From NCBI RefSeq assembly GCF_958295425.1, contig NC_081150.1, positions 2,397,501-2,461,500 of the forward strand: 64,000 bases of DNA, in the 5' to 3' direction. The translations under genes and the position numbers were made by a program. Each line of letters opens with the position of its first letter. Position 1 is the first letter of the stretch. This DNA is from Solea solea (taxonomy: Eukaryota; Chordata; Actinopteri; Pleuronectiformes; Soleidae). Below are positions 23,601 to 36,845 of the stretch, piece by piece. The notes below the pieces were generated by a model that saw nothing but the letters and a program-made list of their open reading frames with translations, did not search any database and was not told the DNA's origin.

Positions 23601-25557
23601 TGATACTAAAGATAACCTTTCATTGAATCGTCTCAACCTGCTCTTTTTGACCCTTCGTCTAAATCCGGTGGATGTCAGCACATCCCGCCGACTGCTCCGC
23701 TCTTACTCCCAAACACACACGAGCAGTAAACACTGAAACCTCTCACATTAATGCACACACTGCAGAATCCTGGTGGAACTCAGCTGACAGCCATGATCCT
23801 CATTATACATGTGACCAATCCCTGCACGTTTACAGAGACACTCAGCAAGAAGCATTCATAAGAAGAGGCAGACTGACCAAAACTAGTGTCTAAATATGTT
23901 TTTTTAAACTCAGGAGCAAGACTATATTAAAAATAAATGACTAAATTAAAGACAAGTAGGTACGGAATCTGTTGTTATCACAGTCCTGCAAGTCACGGAG
24001 GGTTTCTAATTGGCTGGTTGCCTAGGACACCAGTAAACTCCCCCCTCATGTTAGTATTGGGAGACATAGAGTGCATCATAAACTCTCTTTACAACCAGGT
24101 AAAAAAAAAAATGATATTTTACTACATTATGAGCGGCAGTGTTTGTGTTAGTGCAGATTGAGTAAAGAGTGGGTGACACACTGAATACTACGGTTACATA
24201 GACTTCTCCTAACTGGTGTTTTATGTGCACATCTAAGAACAGCACAGTGTCACGGTGACCTGTGTTGTAAATACCTGCATTACTCCTCACTTTCATGTCA
24301 GTCAGTGTATCGTCACTGCTGCCAAACACTACACTTTTGCAGTGTAATGTTTCTGTCACTGCTGGAGTGCTGGATTGTATTCACTCCATTGATTTACACT
24401 TGAGTTAGGGACTTAAAGAGCTCTCCTACTGTACAAATACAGCCGCACAGCAGTGGCCAAACACTTCAGCAGGGCTTTTTCTTTTGCAGATTAAAGTTTA
24501 CCAATTTGGAATTGAGACGGTTGTCCGTCTTTACACCTTCACAAAGTGAAGCGTTCATCCTTTGTTAGCGTTTGACCTCACATTTTATCTCTCTTGCTTC
24601 CCGTGTTTGGAAACAATCATTTCCTTTTAATTTAATAATAATGTTGTACTTTTATTCCTGTGATCGACCCACACCTATGTGTGTTTTTGGCTTTTTTGTC
24701 TCTTGCCTGAACTCACACTCAAGAAAAGAGGAGGTTTTGGTTAAAACCAATCAGAGATGAAGAGAAGGGCCTGGTCGTCGCCTCTGATTGGCTCTAATCC
24801 AGATATTCCTAAAAGATGAAGAGAAACAGGCTTATAGCAGTGTTGTAGTGTATGTGATACACAGGTATACACCATATACTCACTATAAAAGGGCCATGAA
24901 ACCACTTAAAAATGCACATTGATCCACATAAATGCCATTTTTTGCAATTAAAAGGTGGTGACATTGGTCTTTTTTTATTAGAAAACTACTTAAATAGATT
25001 TAAATTCATTATATGCACTCTCGGTTTTTGTGCCGGTGGTCTGGCAGAACATGGCACATCTTTTTTTTATGTGTCAGCGTAGAGTGTGCTAGGGTTGACG
25101 CGTTCACTGCACGCTAATGCATCTCAGTCACGAGCAAAGAACCGCGGTGAAATGAAACGGAAGCGAGCAGCGCTTTTTTGAGTGTTTTCAGCGGCGTGTT
25201 CTTCAATCTACAGCCACTTTAGAGGAAGATGTGTCTGCACGTCGGGGTTGGGGCGTGGAAGACGGTATATGTGTGAGTGAAAATGATAATAAACTGTCAG
25301 TGACCTTCTCATTTAATCCACTTGGATCCATGGAGGGTTGAGCCTGTTTTAGACTCTCTCTCACATGTAACACTCATCACCTTTTAGTGTTTTTATGTGC
25401 GTGTTTAACCAGTTGTGTTCTTCAGGTTCTACATTTTGAATTATCTACATACATTCTGGACAATGTCACCTCGCTGAAGACAACTTCACATAATCTTTGC
25501 CCTCACTCACTATCTGCAACGGTGACGGCTTATAGACTTCATCATGTCACTCTCTAA

Positions 25558-25944
<387 letters not shown>

Positions 25945-26641
25945 TAGTCACTGCAAGGCAAAGTTGGTGTGTTTGTTTGGACTTGTATCGTCTTGGTGAC
26001 CAGTTTGTGTCTGAGGCTGTGATGAGTGATGACAATTTGGGGAAAGAGGAGATGTTTTTGTCTGGTCCACACAGCATCAAAGTCAGTGTTTCAGGTTTAA
26101 GACTTGGTTTTATAGAACGTGTTCCCCTCCTCGCCTGAGGCGGCGCTGCATCAAGCATTACTGAAGGAGAAGACAAGATAAACAAGAGAACTGACTCATC
26201 GCTTGGTTAATGCAGGACAACTTCTGTTTCCTCCACATAAGAACAAAACATGGAGCTGCATCGAATCCTATTGTGAACATACGACACACATGTGCTGCAA
26301 CAACGGGCTCATTTCTCCTATTGTTTACCCACAATGCCCTGTGTTGTAGTCCGCTTCCTGCATTTGGTTCACTTGAAGCGAAACCGAGACCTACTTTGGT
26401 GCGGATCAGAGTTTGGTTGCCCAATCCACACCCCCCCAAACGAACCGGTCTTTCCGAGAAAATGAACTAGGGTTGGATTTAGAAGGACCGGCGTGAATGC
26501 ATCCTCATTGAGCTGAATTCATAGGGTGTTTTTCTTTGACTGCATGATAAATGATGCCCATGTATTTCATCGATTTTCTTTCCCTCAATCTGATCAAATA
26601 CAACTGTTTAATGTTGTATTAAGCAAATAATACAAAACATC

Positions 26642-26989
26642 AGGGATGGGCATTTTTGCAAAAATACTATTCAAATATTTAATGGTATTGTTCATCTAAT
26701 ATTCAAATATCCTAAACTTCAGTGCATGAGAGCTAGTGAAAGTAATGCAGGGTTAAAGATGCATTCAAGAAACCTTGTAAATTGCATCACCTCTGCAAAC
26801 ACACTTGAGGTCCACTAACTAACTTATGATAATAGATGCACCACAAATTCAGTACTTATTGGCCTAGAAAGACTTGTTTTTTATAGATGCAATCATTGAT
26901 AAAACATTAGTTTTGTGTCTTTTTAACATATTATTAGTCACAGTAACTCATGATTTTTATATTTAGGTAAATAATTCATGCCCGTCCCT
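26642..26989. mobile_element. Possible MITE with AGGGATGGGCAT ends
   Basis: It begins AGGGATGGGCAT and ends ATGCCCGTCCCT, inverted ends with one mismatch over 12 bases, 348 bp in all. The interior is AT-rich with TATTCAAATATTTAATGG. No target duplication is readable and there is no coding frame, so class is open. Confidence 0.45.
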
Positions 26990-27397
26990 AAATGCTCTGT
27001 CTCTCTAATCTACATTTTTCTGTGCAGTGCAATTATATACAGTATATTCAATAAAAACAAAGGATAAAATAACTATTAAATACATGAAACTGAATAGAAA
27101 TGTAAGTTTTAGTGACTTAAGAAAATGTACAAACCATGGAATGTTACGTTAAACTACATAAGAGATAATACATTTGTGTTTTGTTTGTCGCTACTTTGCA
27201 GATCTGTTTGCTTTGGCCTCGCTCCATGAATTTCACACGGTCCCTTATTAAATGAATAAATCACATTTCACACATAATTGGACATCATTAACGGGAATTT
27301 GTCATTCACTTTAACCTTTATAATCACAGCAAACGTAGCCGTGGCAATGACACCGTGTTTCCTGTGGTGAGCTGAGCAGTGTGCGACTTAGAGCCAC

Positions 27398-27400
<3 letters not shown>

Positions 27401-27474
<74 letters not shown>
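27401..27474. repeat. (TG)37 microsatellite
   Basis: The longest uninterrupted TG tract in the window, 74 bases. Long alternating purine-pyrimidine tracts can adopt Z-DNA and are usually length-polymorphic. Confidence 0.95.
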
Positions 27475-27475
<1 letters not shown>

Positions 27476-28020
27476 CTAAAACCAGACACTGTTTCATCCC
27501 AGTGACTCCTGATCAACAGCTGCAGACTTAATCTGTAGATGTAAGCATTTTAAGCAGATCCAGTTCATTTGTGGCATTTTGCCATTTATTTTTAAAGCAA
27601 ACTAAGATAAATTAGCTCAATTATTTGAGTTGTCTGACTGTCTAAATACCCAGATTATGCAGCTTTTTATCTACAGCAGAGCTGTAAGAGAACAACACCG
27701 GGTCATGGCTTTTACAGCAGCACTGAGACTGCTCATCTGATGGATTTACATGCATTTAATAACTGAGCTCTAAAATGAAAATGCTGCTGCTACTGCAGAT
27801 AAATCGCTGCTCTCATTGTGCACACGAGGAGCAGATTGACTTATGGGCATGAAACGGTTAGAGGGCGGGAAGCTGGACCGCACGGGATGGGAACATGATT
27901 TGAAACATTCAGGATAACCGAAGACATCTGTCAACAATAAAAACACGTTTGTTTTTTTTCAAGTGAGAGTCACTAATGGGTTTGGCAGAAACAATGATGT
28001 GTGTTAATTCACCACAAAGA

Positions 28021-28075
28021 CAGAGAGACAGAGAGAGAGACAGAGAGAGAGAGAGACAGAGAGAGAGAGAGAGCT
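28021..28075. repeat. (GA)n-rich tract
   Basis: GAGA and CAGAGAGA units interleaved over about 55 bases. Confidence 0.85.
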
Positions 28076-28304
28076 GCAGTTACAAACGTGACTCTTCTTA
28101 ATCAAAACTTCCATTTCGAGCTGTCTGAACGCACAGCAGGCAGCTAATGATAGACGGCTCCGGCTAACAGCATGATTTAATGGGATGATGCATTTTTAGC
28201 CCGAGAGCCCGAGTTAGCCTGATTGGTACTTACATCTGGTAATTCTAAATCATTTCTAAAACCCTATTAAATAGAGCAAAGATCTAACTGGCAACATCGT
28301 GGCA

Positions 28305-28530
28305 TCTCACACACACACACACTTCTCAGGACACTGCATTGACTTCCATTCATTTAGACATCCTTAAACTTAACCATAACTAGTTAAAGCCTAATCTGTA
28401 CCTATCCACAATTCACATTTTAGCCCTAAACTGAACCAGTTCCACAGAAATGATCCGGTTCTACCTCATTAGGACCAGGTTTTGGTCAATGTTTATGCCA
28501 GAAAAGGTCCTAAATAGGCAACAAATATAT
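28305..28530. repeat. CA-linked dispersed repeat, copy
   Basis: CACACACTTCTCAGGACACTG, GCATTGACTTCCATTCATTT, CTTAACCATAACTAG and GGTCAATGTTTATGCCAG, GAAAAGGTCCTAAATAGGC follow in order, flanked by CA repeats on both sides. The same modules recur at 34320-35050, 48775-48945, 49380-49640 and 56220-56500. Confidence 0.7.
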
Positions 28531-28570
28531 ATATATATAAATAATATAATAAATATATAATAAATAAGTG

Positions 28571-28624
28571 TACACACACACACACACACACACACACACC
28601 CACACACACCCACACACACACACA
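28571..28624. repeat. (CA)n microsatellite
   Basis: About 27 units with two CCC interruptions, directly next to an AT-rich ATATAT stretch. Confidence 0.9.
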
Positions 28625-28915
28625 TATTTGCAGGCTGTATTTTCAGTGGTACACCACGACCTTGCTCCTTCAAAACATGCTCTGATTACGTAGCTCCATC
28701 CTCTGGCTGTGTGTCTACGTTATGTTGTAGAAGGGATGTGAGGGAGGGAGGGAGGGAGGGAGTGGTGGTGAGGAGGTGACAGCATGTCTCCTGTGGTGTT
28801 CTGTGCTCAGATTTGCACTCGCAGCGTGACCTCTAATCTCCACCTAACACGCGTGAAGCTGAACTTTCTGGTTTCTTTAATGACTTTTGTGTTTTATTTG
28901 TATGATTCCAGCTGC

Positions 28916-28968
28916 CTCTCCTCTCCTCTCCTCTCCTCTCCTCTCCTCTCCTCTCCTCTCCTCCTCCC
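28916..28968. repeat. (CCTCT)n pyrimidine tract
   Basis: About ten pentanucleotide units, all pyrimidine on the + strand; a potential triplex-forming (H-DNA) sequence. A related tract occurs at 49985-50025. Confidence 0.9.
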
Positions 28969-29084
28969 CTGTAGCGTCCCCTGTTCTCCACTTAAGCCAA
29001 GACTCTCACCATATTCACTAATTAACCTGATTTTCATGCTCCTCGTCATGCTAATTGATGCTAAGAGGTGGATGTGTGTGTGTG

Positions 29085-29400
29085 TGTAGTTGACTGTGAG
29101 GACAACATTTGGATTTAAACCTGTCTTTGTGAGGACATTTTGACCTTCTAGGGACATTTTCACTGGTCCTCACAACTTTATAAGGCCATTTTAGGGTTAA
29201 GACATAGAATTATGCTTGAGTTCGGCATTTAGTTCAGACATTATGATTCAAACCTGTCTTTATGAGGACATTTAAACCCTGTGAGGACAGTTTTTCTGGT
29301 CCTCACAACTTTAACAGGCATAGGGTTATGTATAGGCCCTAAGGTGAGGGACTAGGGAATGCATTATGTCTAATGTCCTCTCTCAGGATGCTGTAGAAGA
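29085..29400. repeat. CA-linked dispersed repeat, second subtype
   Basis: Two internally similar halves: TTTGTGAGGACATTTTGACC with GGTCCTCACAACTTTATAAG, and TTTATGAGGACATTTAAACC with GGTCCTCACAACTTTAACAG, about 130-140 bases apart. It follows a short TG tract. Confidence 0.65.
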
Positions 29401-30094
29401 ATGTGTATCTGTGAGAGAGACAAATACTAAGAGACAGAAAGAGAACTTGTCACCCTAATTTGACAGTGTGAAAACAAATGTATCACGTAAACAGGACAGA
29501 ATTGCGACTAATGCAGGGTTTTTATTCACATTCTCTATCCAGTGTATAAATAATAAGGAGCAGAAAAAAGAAGAAAACAGGTGGACTTGTCATTTAACAG
29601 TAATGAGCTGCTGCTCACTTACTTGACTAAATAGCAAGAAAATCTATCTGTTTGAAGATTTATGAAGTCTCCGTGTGTTTGTAGCCAGTCCTAGCTGTGC
29701 ACTTGTTTATTTGAATATTTGGTTTGATGTGTACCCGTCTGAATCCTAATGAAATGTAAAGAAATCACTCGCACACAAACGACAGTGATGTTTTAAATGT
29801 ATATCTGCAAAGACATGCTATTAAACCATGTGCAGTGAATGTTGTCGCTCTTGTTATCGAGGACTTTCCAACAGTTAAGCTTCATAGAATGTGAAATGTA
29901 TAAATGTGACTCTTTACGTGGTGCAAAGATTAAAGCAAAACAATATTTTAAAGTGAGCTGGAGTTAAATTACTTTTAATAGGAGTGACTAGACTGAGACA
30001 AAGCAACAAGTAACAATTGCATAAATGAGTAAATGTATGCTAATATTGGTCCTTTGTGTCCTCAAAATCCTTGAACCCTTGGATTTCTATATCC

Positions 30095-30300
30095 TCTTCT
30101 CCGTCTTCTTTCGGCTTCTCCCTTTAGGGGTTGCCACAGAGGAGAGACACTTCCTCCCATTTATCCAATTAACTCAATCAATGGGGAACACCGTGGATTG
30201 GGTACCTCGCTCAGAGGAACCTCAGCTCTTGACCTGTCGGGATTTAAAGCGGCAAACCCTCCGGTTCCCTTTCCACTCAGTCATTACTAGTGAACAGCCA
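30095..30300 (-). mobile_element. SINE-like fragment, minus strand
   Basis: CTTCTTTCGGCTTCTCCC, GGTACCTCGCTCAGAGGAAC, CTTGACCTGTCGGGATTTAA and GCAAACCCTCCGGTTCCC follow the order of inverted tRNA-SINE sequence in fish (B box on the minus strand). It shares the last three blocks with 2290-2400. Confidence 0.55.
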
Positions 30301-30962
30301 CGACGCTCCACTCTGCTCGTACGTCTCCCATGAGTCTCTGTTGTTGAACCTGTGGATAAATCTGCCTTTGTTTTTTCATAATCCATAGTTTTTGTGTTAT
30401 GTTTTTCCGTGCTGTGTTAGAGAGCAGGAGAGTCGTCGCTCTGTCATCACTGTTACACGGCACAGCTGAGAGCGACTCTACGTCCTCTCGTTTTAATTGT
30501 CTGTGAGCTTATGTAAAGCCTGGCACCTCTCGTTATAACACTTCTTTGTGTTTGTTGTGACTTCCATCCAAATACTTTAAATTTTAATGTGTAAGATTTT
30601 TCCTGCAAACCTTTTTTTTTGACCTTATTCATGTGCAACGAATGGCGTGAACTAAATCATGTGTGAAAATCATTAACGACTGATGAAGCTGTGATGATCC
30701 CATGTAATCCTCTGTGTCCATATTTGTGCAGCAGCAGTGTTAGCGGTCTGAACCTGTCTCTGATGCCTGCCACGCTCTTCTGTTGCATGTCTCCTCTGAG
30801 CAATCTGCCTCCTGTAATCTGGCATGACGTCGTTGTGCTCATTTAAGCAGGCGTCGATGCTGTGACAGTGACGCTTTGAACTCCTAACAGTTGTTAATTA
30901 CACGTGCGTCAATATGACTCGAGGTTACTTACTACAAATGTGTAAGAGCAAGTTCACACTAC

Positions 30963-31150
30963 ATACATTTAGAGTTGCAAAGGGGTGATAACGTCCAGAA
31001 ACTTTCCTTAAAAGTCTTTCATTGGGAATTTTGGGAAATATTCCAAGCTTTGTTTAAGCCAAGATTATTCTACAATGTATTATTTACCAAATAGATTTAT
31101 ATTTTTGTCCAGTGTATTCTTGTTATCTCCCATAAATTCCCATTGAAAGT
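30963..31150. repeat. Relative of the GGGTTGCAAA MITE
   Basis: GAGTTGCAAAGGGGTGATAA, CCAGAAACTTTCC and GGGAATTTTGGGAAATATTCC match the left part and interior of 13564-13692. The right end is degraded. Confidence 0.5.
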
Positions 31151-31159
31151 CTCCCATGA

Positions 31160-31450
31160 AAAATGTATGTAATGATAATAATTGATTATTAACAAATTAC
31201 TAAATTCGTTGTCAACTTAGTTGATAATTAAATGTGAATATTTTCTATTTTTCGTTGCTCCATGTGAAAAAGAGATAATTAAACCTTAATGATTTGATGT
31301 GTGGACAAAACACTACATTTGAGAACGTCATCATTTGATTTATTTATGTATTTTTCATTTTCCATCATTTTATGGACTAAACGATTCATTCGTCGAGAAA
31401 ATAAGAGATATATTAATGAGTTATTATTAATTGATTATGAAAATTATTAC
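31160..31450 (-). repeat. AATCGATTAATCG-type repeat, minus copy
   Basis: AAATGTGAATATTTTCTATT, TTGATGTGTGGACAAAACAC and TTTTATGGACTAAACGATTC follow the reversed family order. It ends near GAGTTATTATTAATTGATTA. Confidence 0.6.
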
Positions 31451-31619
31451 TAGCTGCCTTCCCCCCTTTCTGGTTTCTGATTGGCTGGAGTTGTCACAGT
31501 CTCCGGTCAGTCAGCGAGTTTCTGCGACCTACACCTTTAAATACTGGACACTTAAAGATTTGAAAGTTGTGAAACCCTGACCAAATAGCTTTTAGAAAAC
31601 TCCTGAGTGACATGTTACA

Positions 31620-31885
31620 TGTTAGCCATATATGCAGTACACACAAAGTGAACTCAATTAATCGTGAACTACTTTGATATTCGAGTAATTTTTTTAAAGA
31701 ATTAAAACAAGTTTTGAGATTTTTCAGCTTCTTTAATGTCAATACTTTCTGCTTTCATTGCTCCATATACTAAAGAAATCAATGAAACTGAATCGTTTTG
31801 GTTTGTGGACAAAACCAATAACTTTGATAACATTTTTCAGTTCAATTGATTATAAAAATAATCATTTGTTGCAGCCCTATAAATA
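31620..31885 (-). repeat. AATCGATTAATCG-type repeat, minus copy
   Basis: TTTTTCAGCTTCTTTAATGT, GAATCGTTTTGGTTTGTGGAC and the terminus ATCATTTGTTGCAGCCCTA. It lies about 170 bases after another minus copy. Confidence 0.65.
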
Positions 31886-31889
31886 ATAC

Positions 31890-34315
31890 TTGCTCATATA
31901 GTCAGCCTAAGCTGATCTAGCTCTAGCTCGACCACCGTCATGTGACTGTTGTTTGCAGTGAGAAAGGATATAATTGGCGTTTACTCCCAGGTCAAATGAC
32001 TCTGCAGCATATGTGGGTTTTAATCTGCTGTGGATGTGATTGGCAGTTATTTATACATGACACCCTGGTGACCGTTAATTTATTCCTCTTCTACTTTATA
32101 CTGACAGCCCACATGCTGACTCAGCACTATTGGAGCAGTGAGCGTTCCTTGTCTCTCTCCTTCCCCCTGCTTCCCTTTGCCTCAGCTGTTCAGTGAACTG
32201 CATACAGGAGCCAGAGGAAAAGCAGCCGGGGTTCCTCTTTCACTCCACTGTCTTATACGAGTATATTTGTAGTCCCGACAGCTGCTGTTGGTGGTATCTA
32301 GTCCACTCAGAGTCGTCTGTGACTCTATCACTCACTGGGTGGGTGTTAAAGTCCTGCTACATGAGCAACAGAGTCAGGTCAGGTATTAAAGCCCGGTATT
32401 TGTTGTTGATACTTGCTGTGAGAATGATTGTCATGAAGCTCTTAATGGTTATTTTGATACCTTAGCTGTGATGTGCTGCATTTCTTTCAACATAAAAGCT
32501 TCCATTGGTTTGACACAGTTTCTCACGCCGCTCAGTAATCAGTATAGATAGAGGTAGACACATGTTTCTTTCATCTATTATCCATTATCCATTATTTTTT
32601 ATTAAAAAAACTGTATATAATACTGTGCATAGAGAGACAGACCATTAATGTTGATCAATAACTGTTTTTTTATGATTATTATTTAATAGGTACCATATAT
32701 TTTCGGATGCGCCCAAAAAACCCATATTGGTGGACATACAGTGTAGACATACAGGAAATGACACCATCATCAACATGAGCCAGAGAGTTCAGTTTAATGG
32801 AATAAGAGCAACAGCTGGATGAGCACATTAATGGCAGCCATTCTTTCAGCTTTGTAGAAAGTGAGGTATAATTCATGCAGCTCCGTTCGCGTTTACAGTC
32901 GTTTGTGTGAGAATTCTTTTTATTTCAAACAGTGTTTTACTGGACTTGTGTAATCTCCTTCCCTTCCTGTCTTTTTTCTGGACAAGAAGAATAGACTGTA
33001 ATGTAAATCAACAGAAGGATGTGAACGAGCAAGATAATGGATGACATATTTAATAATGAAGTTTATCCTCCTCCACTCAATATTTCTAACTGTAACTAAT
33101 TAAAATGTTACCGTCACTTGCCTGGCACTAAACCTTCACTTATTGCCATGGTTACAATTAACAACTTGTCATTATGATATTAAAATGTTTGCATTGATCT
33201 CCTGTAAGTGGAACCATTGGTGCCACATTTCTTTGTTTAGAGGGTTTGGACCACAAATTGTTTCATGAATATAACAAAGCAAAACCTTCCGTCAAATCAT
33301 GTGGAGCCTCTAAACAAATGAAATCATAAAAATAAGTTCATGTACAGCAAGAAAACCTCACAATATAAGAATAACGTCGCTAATGACCAGAGGCCATTGC
33401 TCAAAGTCGCTTCCAGGGAAGCTCGGCGTCTCTGGGAGTCAATGGAGCAGTGGGCGGGCGTGGACGCTGGGCTGATGCATGATGATTGGAAGAACATTTT
33501 CTACAAAAGGAACAGGGGCTGAATTTATGTATAAATAACTGGGTCTCAAATGAGCTTCCCCTGTTTCCAAGACCAGCAACTGCCACTGCTAATGCGACGC
33601 AACAAATGTATTTTTGACCAATTATCAAAATAGTTGACAATTAGTAATCGATGAGCAATTGATTAATTGATGCAGCCCAATCATGTTACATTTTATTATT
33701 ATTTTGTGATGATTAAGGTGGTGGAAAGAAGTGTTATGTTGCAGAATAGAGACAAATTCTTGACTCAGTGGGGACCTATCGCTACCAGCCAAAGACCACT
33801 CAAGGACCCATCACGGAAACAAGGGAACTTGAACTTGAGTGGCTCCTACTGTAACTGGCGCCCCACAGTTTGAATTTAAGCCCCCCTAAGGCCCGCAACA
33901 CACCACCTTGAGGGTCCAGTGACGACCAACCAAGGAGCTGCCTCGAATTTGCATGTATCTAGAAAAAAAATGTAAACCAACATATGACCTTTGCTCTCAG
34001 TGATCTGGATCCTTGTTCCGAGCTCTGCCTTACCTGTTTATTTGCATTTAATAATTAAAGGCAACCACATTGTACTGTAGGTCATCTCGTAGATACGGCT
34101 AATAATGCCTCCTGTAGTTGGGGATTGCATATGCTTTCATGTCCCTCTTTGAAGTTCACTTTGACCCAGATAACTGAACAAGTGCTTCTTGATGATTTCA
34201 GCTTTTCAGAGGTTTCACTGGGGAAAAGAGTAAATGGACCAGCCAGTCTTTGTTGTTGGTGATTGGTTGACACAGAAAACCAGCTTAGCGTTTTATGAAG
34301 CTTTTCTTAGAATAT
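31890..34315. other. Intron 3 sequence, no gene seen
   Basis: Largely non-repetitive; a short AATCGATTAATCG-type piece sits at 33610-33680 (minus). 33100-33300 and 34030-34270 have balanced, homeodomain-core-rich sequence that could be conserved noncoding DNA, but this is not testable here. Confidence 0.45.
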
Positions 34316-34319
34316 TCAG

Positions 34320-35050
34320 TGTGTGTGTGTGTCTTGTATTTGTTACGTTTCCTTGCATAAACCAGACCGAAACCTGGTCCTGATGATGCAGAACCTTATT
34401 TCTGAGGAACTGGTTGAGTTTAGGGCTAAGATTTGAATCGTGGTTAGGTTAAGGTTAGGGTTATGGATCACCAAATGAATGGAAATCAATGCAAGTCCTT
34501 AAAAGGATACCTGGGCAAACCTTTGGCACACAACTGACTCAGAGCAAACTGTCATCATTTTAAAACCGTTTTTGCCATTTTTTAAGAACTGACATTGATT
34601 GATTATTATTTGAAAGACTTGGATACATTTTACTTAATCAAAGTTCACACATCTTTGTTCTCAGAAACTTGATAAATGTTGCCACATTACTAAAACTTAG
34701 TATTTTAAGTTTTTTGACGGATCAAGTTATGTGTTTTTTTCTTTAAATATACAAGTGGAGAGACAGATCATCAGCGTTATTCAATAACAATTTGTTGAAA
34801 GGTTCATATAGTTATCCTATAAGTGCTTCCATTGACTTCCATTGATTTGGAAAGCCTAAACAAAGCCTTATCCCCAACCTTAACCCAACCACTATTCAAA
34901 TATTAGATCCAAACTTAACCAGTTCCTTAGAAATTAGGTTCTGCCTCATTAGGAACCGGATTAGGTCTCCATTAGGACTACTGGTCCTGACAAGATCAGT
35001 GTTTATGCCAGAAAAGCTCCTAAAGAGGTAACAAATACAAGTACATCTAT
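34320..35050. repeat. CA-linked dispersed repeat, two copies in opposite sense
   Basis: 34340-34510 carries CATAAACCAGACC, GAACTGGTTGAGTTTAGGG, GTTAGGTTAAGGTTAGGG and ATGAATGGAAATCAATGC (minus sense). 34830-35050 carries CATTGACTTCCATTGATTTG, CCTTAACCCAACC, GATCAGTGTTTATGCCAG and AAAGCTCCTAAAGAGGTAAC (plus sense). Together they could form a long inverted repeat across about 350 bases. Confidence 0.65.
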
Positions 35051-35529
35051 AAACACACATAGTCACGCACACTTGTGTATGTCATGGTGTTGAGTCGGAT
35101 GGATTGGTTGGGATTAGGAGAGGGACTGATGGGTCACAGGTCCACAAATCACTGGTCTGTTTGTCTGTGTTGTGGTTTGTCCAGTAATCCACTCTCAGGC
35201 TGTGGAGGGGACGGGGGTGAAGATAAATAACAGGAAGTCATAGGTGTAAAAATGGAATGACCCTTGAACGACTGACGGGAGTTAGAAGTGGTTTGACGTA
35301 CGTGGTCAGACCTGTGTCTCTGTGACAAACTGTGGCTCGGCTTAACTGGGCATGGACACGTATTGATTGTTTTGAAGTGTCAACAGCTCACAGCCAATAA
35401 ATCCAGCCTGTGCTGAAAAGGCTGAAGGAGGAGGAATGTGACCAGCAGCACGACTGTCATATCAATCTATAGGAACGATGGAGTGCAGCAGCCCTGTTGT
35501 TCTGGCTGTGCGTCTTTTTTTAGTCTATT

Positions 35530-35561
<32 letters not shown>
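35530..35561. repeat. (TG)n microsatellite
   Basis: About sixteen TG units. Confidence 0.9.
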
Positions 35562-35563
<2 letters not shown>

Positions 35564-36767
35564 TTAAGGCTCAACTAGTGTAGGTCATTCACACATCACT
35601 CCATGTTCAAATACAAGTGAAATGCAGTGGATATGGAAAGAAGTAGAGTTTAAAATCAGGGTGGCTGATGGATAATTAAAGCTGTGTATGTTTCGCTGAT
35701 TTTCATGTGATAAAATATTACAGTTTAATGATAACAAATAAAACAAAATGTTGCTTAGCATCAGTAATAACTTTCATGAACAAGGCAAATGGTTTGTATC
35801 TCCAATCTGCACTGGAATTCTATGCAGTATTTTTGCAAATAAACAATTTAACATAATTGTAATAACAAGTTTCTGAGACTTAAAATGTGTAATTTGTAAT
35901 AACTGACCAATGTAGATAATAAAAAAAGGCAAATATCTGCCTAATTGATTAATCAGTCTCCCTCTAGAAAGAAGAATAGTATCTTATTCACAGAAATAAG
36001 TAGAGTACTAAGTACTTATATATGCTGCTTGCTGACACAGAGGGAAGAATCGATGATGGAATGGATTGTTGAAACATTCTGACAGGACGAGCAGAATCGA
36101 CCTCTGGCGTTTTTTGGCTGCACAGTCAGACTCTGATTTGGCAGCAGCTTGTCTGCACAAAGACGTGTGAAAACTTGTTAAATGGGGATTGTCACTTATT
36201 TCCAGTCCCCGCGGTCCCTGCCAACAGTCGGCCATGTGGCCCTCGATCGTGTGAAACTTTTGCCGAGAGGAGGGGGGGTTTGAAATCTGAGAGAGCCGGA
36301 GTCTCCTCCCACTCGTCCCATAGAGACAGGCTAGAGACAGGCTACGTCCCAGCATCAGAACGAGTTTGTTTTTCTGCAGGTCACGAGACTGGAATCATGG
36401 TGTAAACATTTAGGGGAAGCAACATCATCACATCATTCTGGTATGTGTTTATGTGTTTCGGATCTCAACAGCCTGGCATCCCAAACCCAGCCCCCCCCCA
36501 CCCTTCACCCCCCACCTTCTAACCCCATGTCTGCCCGCCTGCCCCACTTTTCTTTTTCTTGACGAGCTCATGGTGTTGAGCATCAACATTTAGATCGGTA
36601 GAGTCTCGGACTGAGCACTTGAACAGCAGCAGAGAGACAGAAAAAAGAAAACAGGAAAGGGAGGATAAAGCCAAAGAAGAGGTTCATTAGCTTTGTGTAT
36701 TTTCCTGCTGAGGCTGCTGGATGCTTTGGCAAAACAAGGACCCCCACCCACCCAGTGCTAGCTGCAG

Positions 36768-36845
36768 ACATGCCTGCCACAACAAGAGTTCATCGATTCT
36801 CCCAGGACAGACAGAAGATCAGCCGCGCTCAAATCATCCTCAGGA
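36768..36845 (+). other. Possible in-phase cassette exon in enah intron 3
   Basis: GCTAGCTGCAG precedes a 78-nt open segment that ends at a strong donor, CTCAGGA|GTGAGT. Exon 3 ends in phase 1; this segment takes two bases to complete a codon, carries 25 codons and leaves one base, so it could be included or skipped without a frameshift. The encoded residues include MPATTRVHRFSQDRQK and are basic. Mammalian Mena has an alternative exon of 19 residues (MenaINV) in the same place after EVH1, but I see no clear sequence similarity. The pyrimidine tract is broken by two other AGs. An in-phase open 78-nt segment can easily occur by chance, so this is only a candidate. Confidence 0.15.

Noticed and set aside
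28461..28673. Minus frame sharing LFRTFSGIN with another frame at 49520-49831
   Set aside because: The shared peptide comes from two copies of the same dispersed repeat, not from a protein family.
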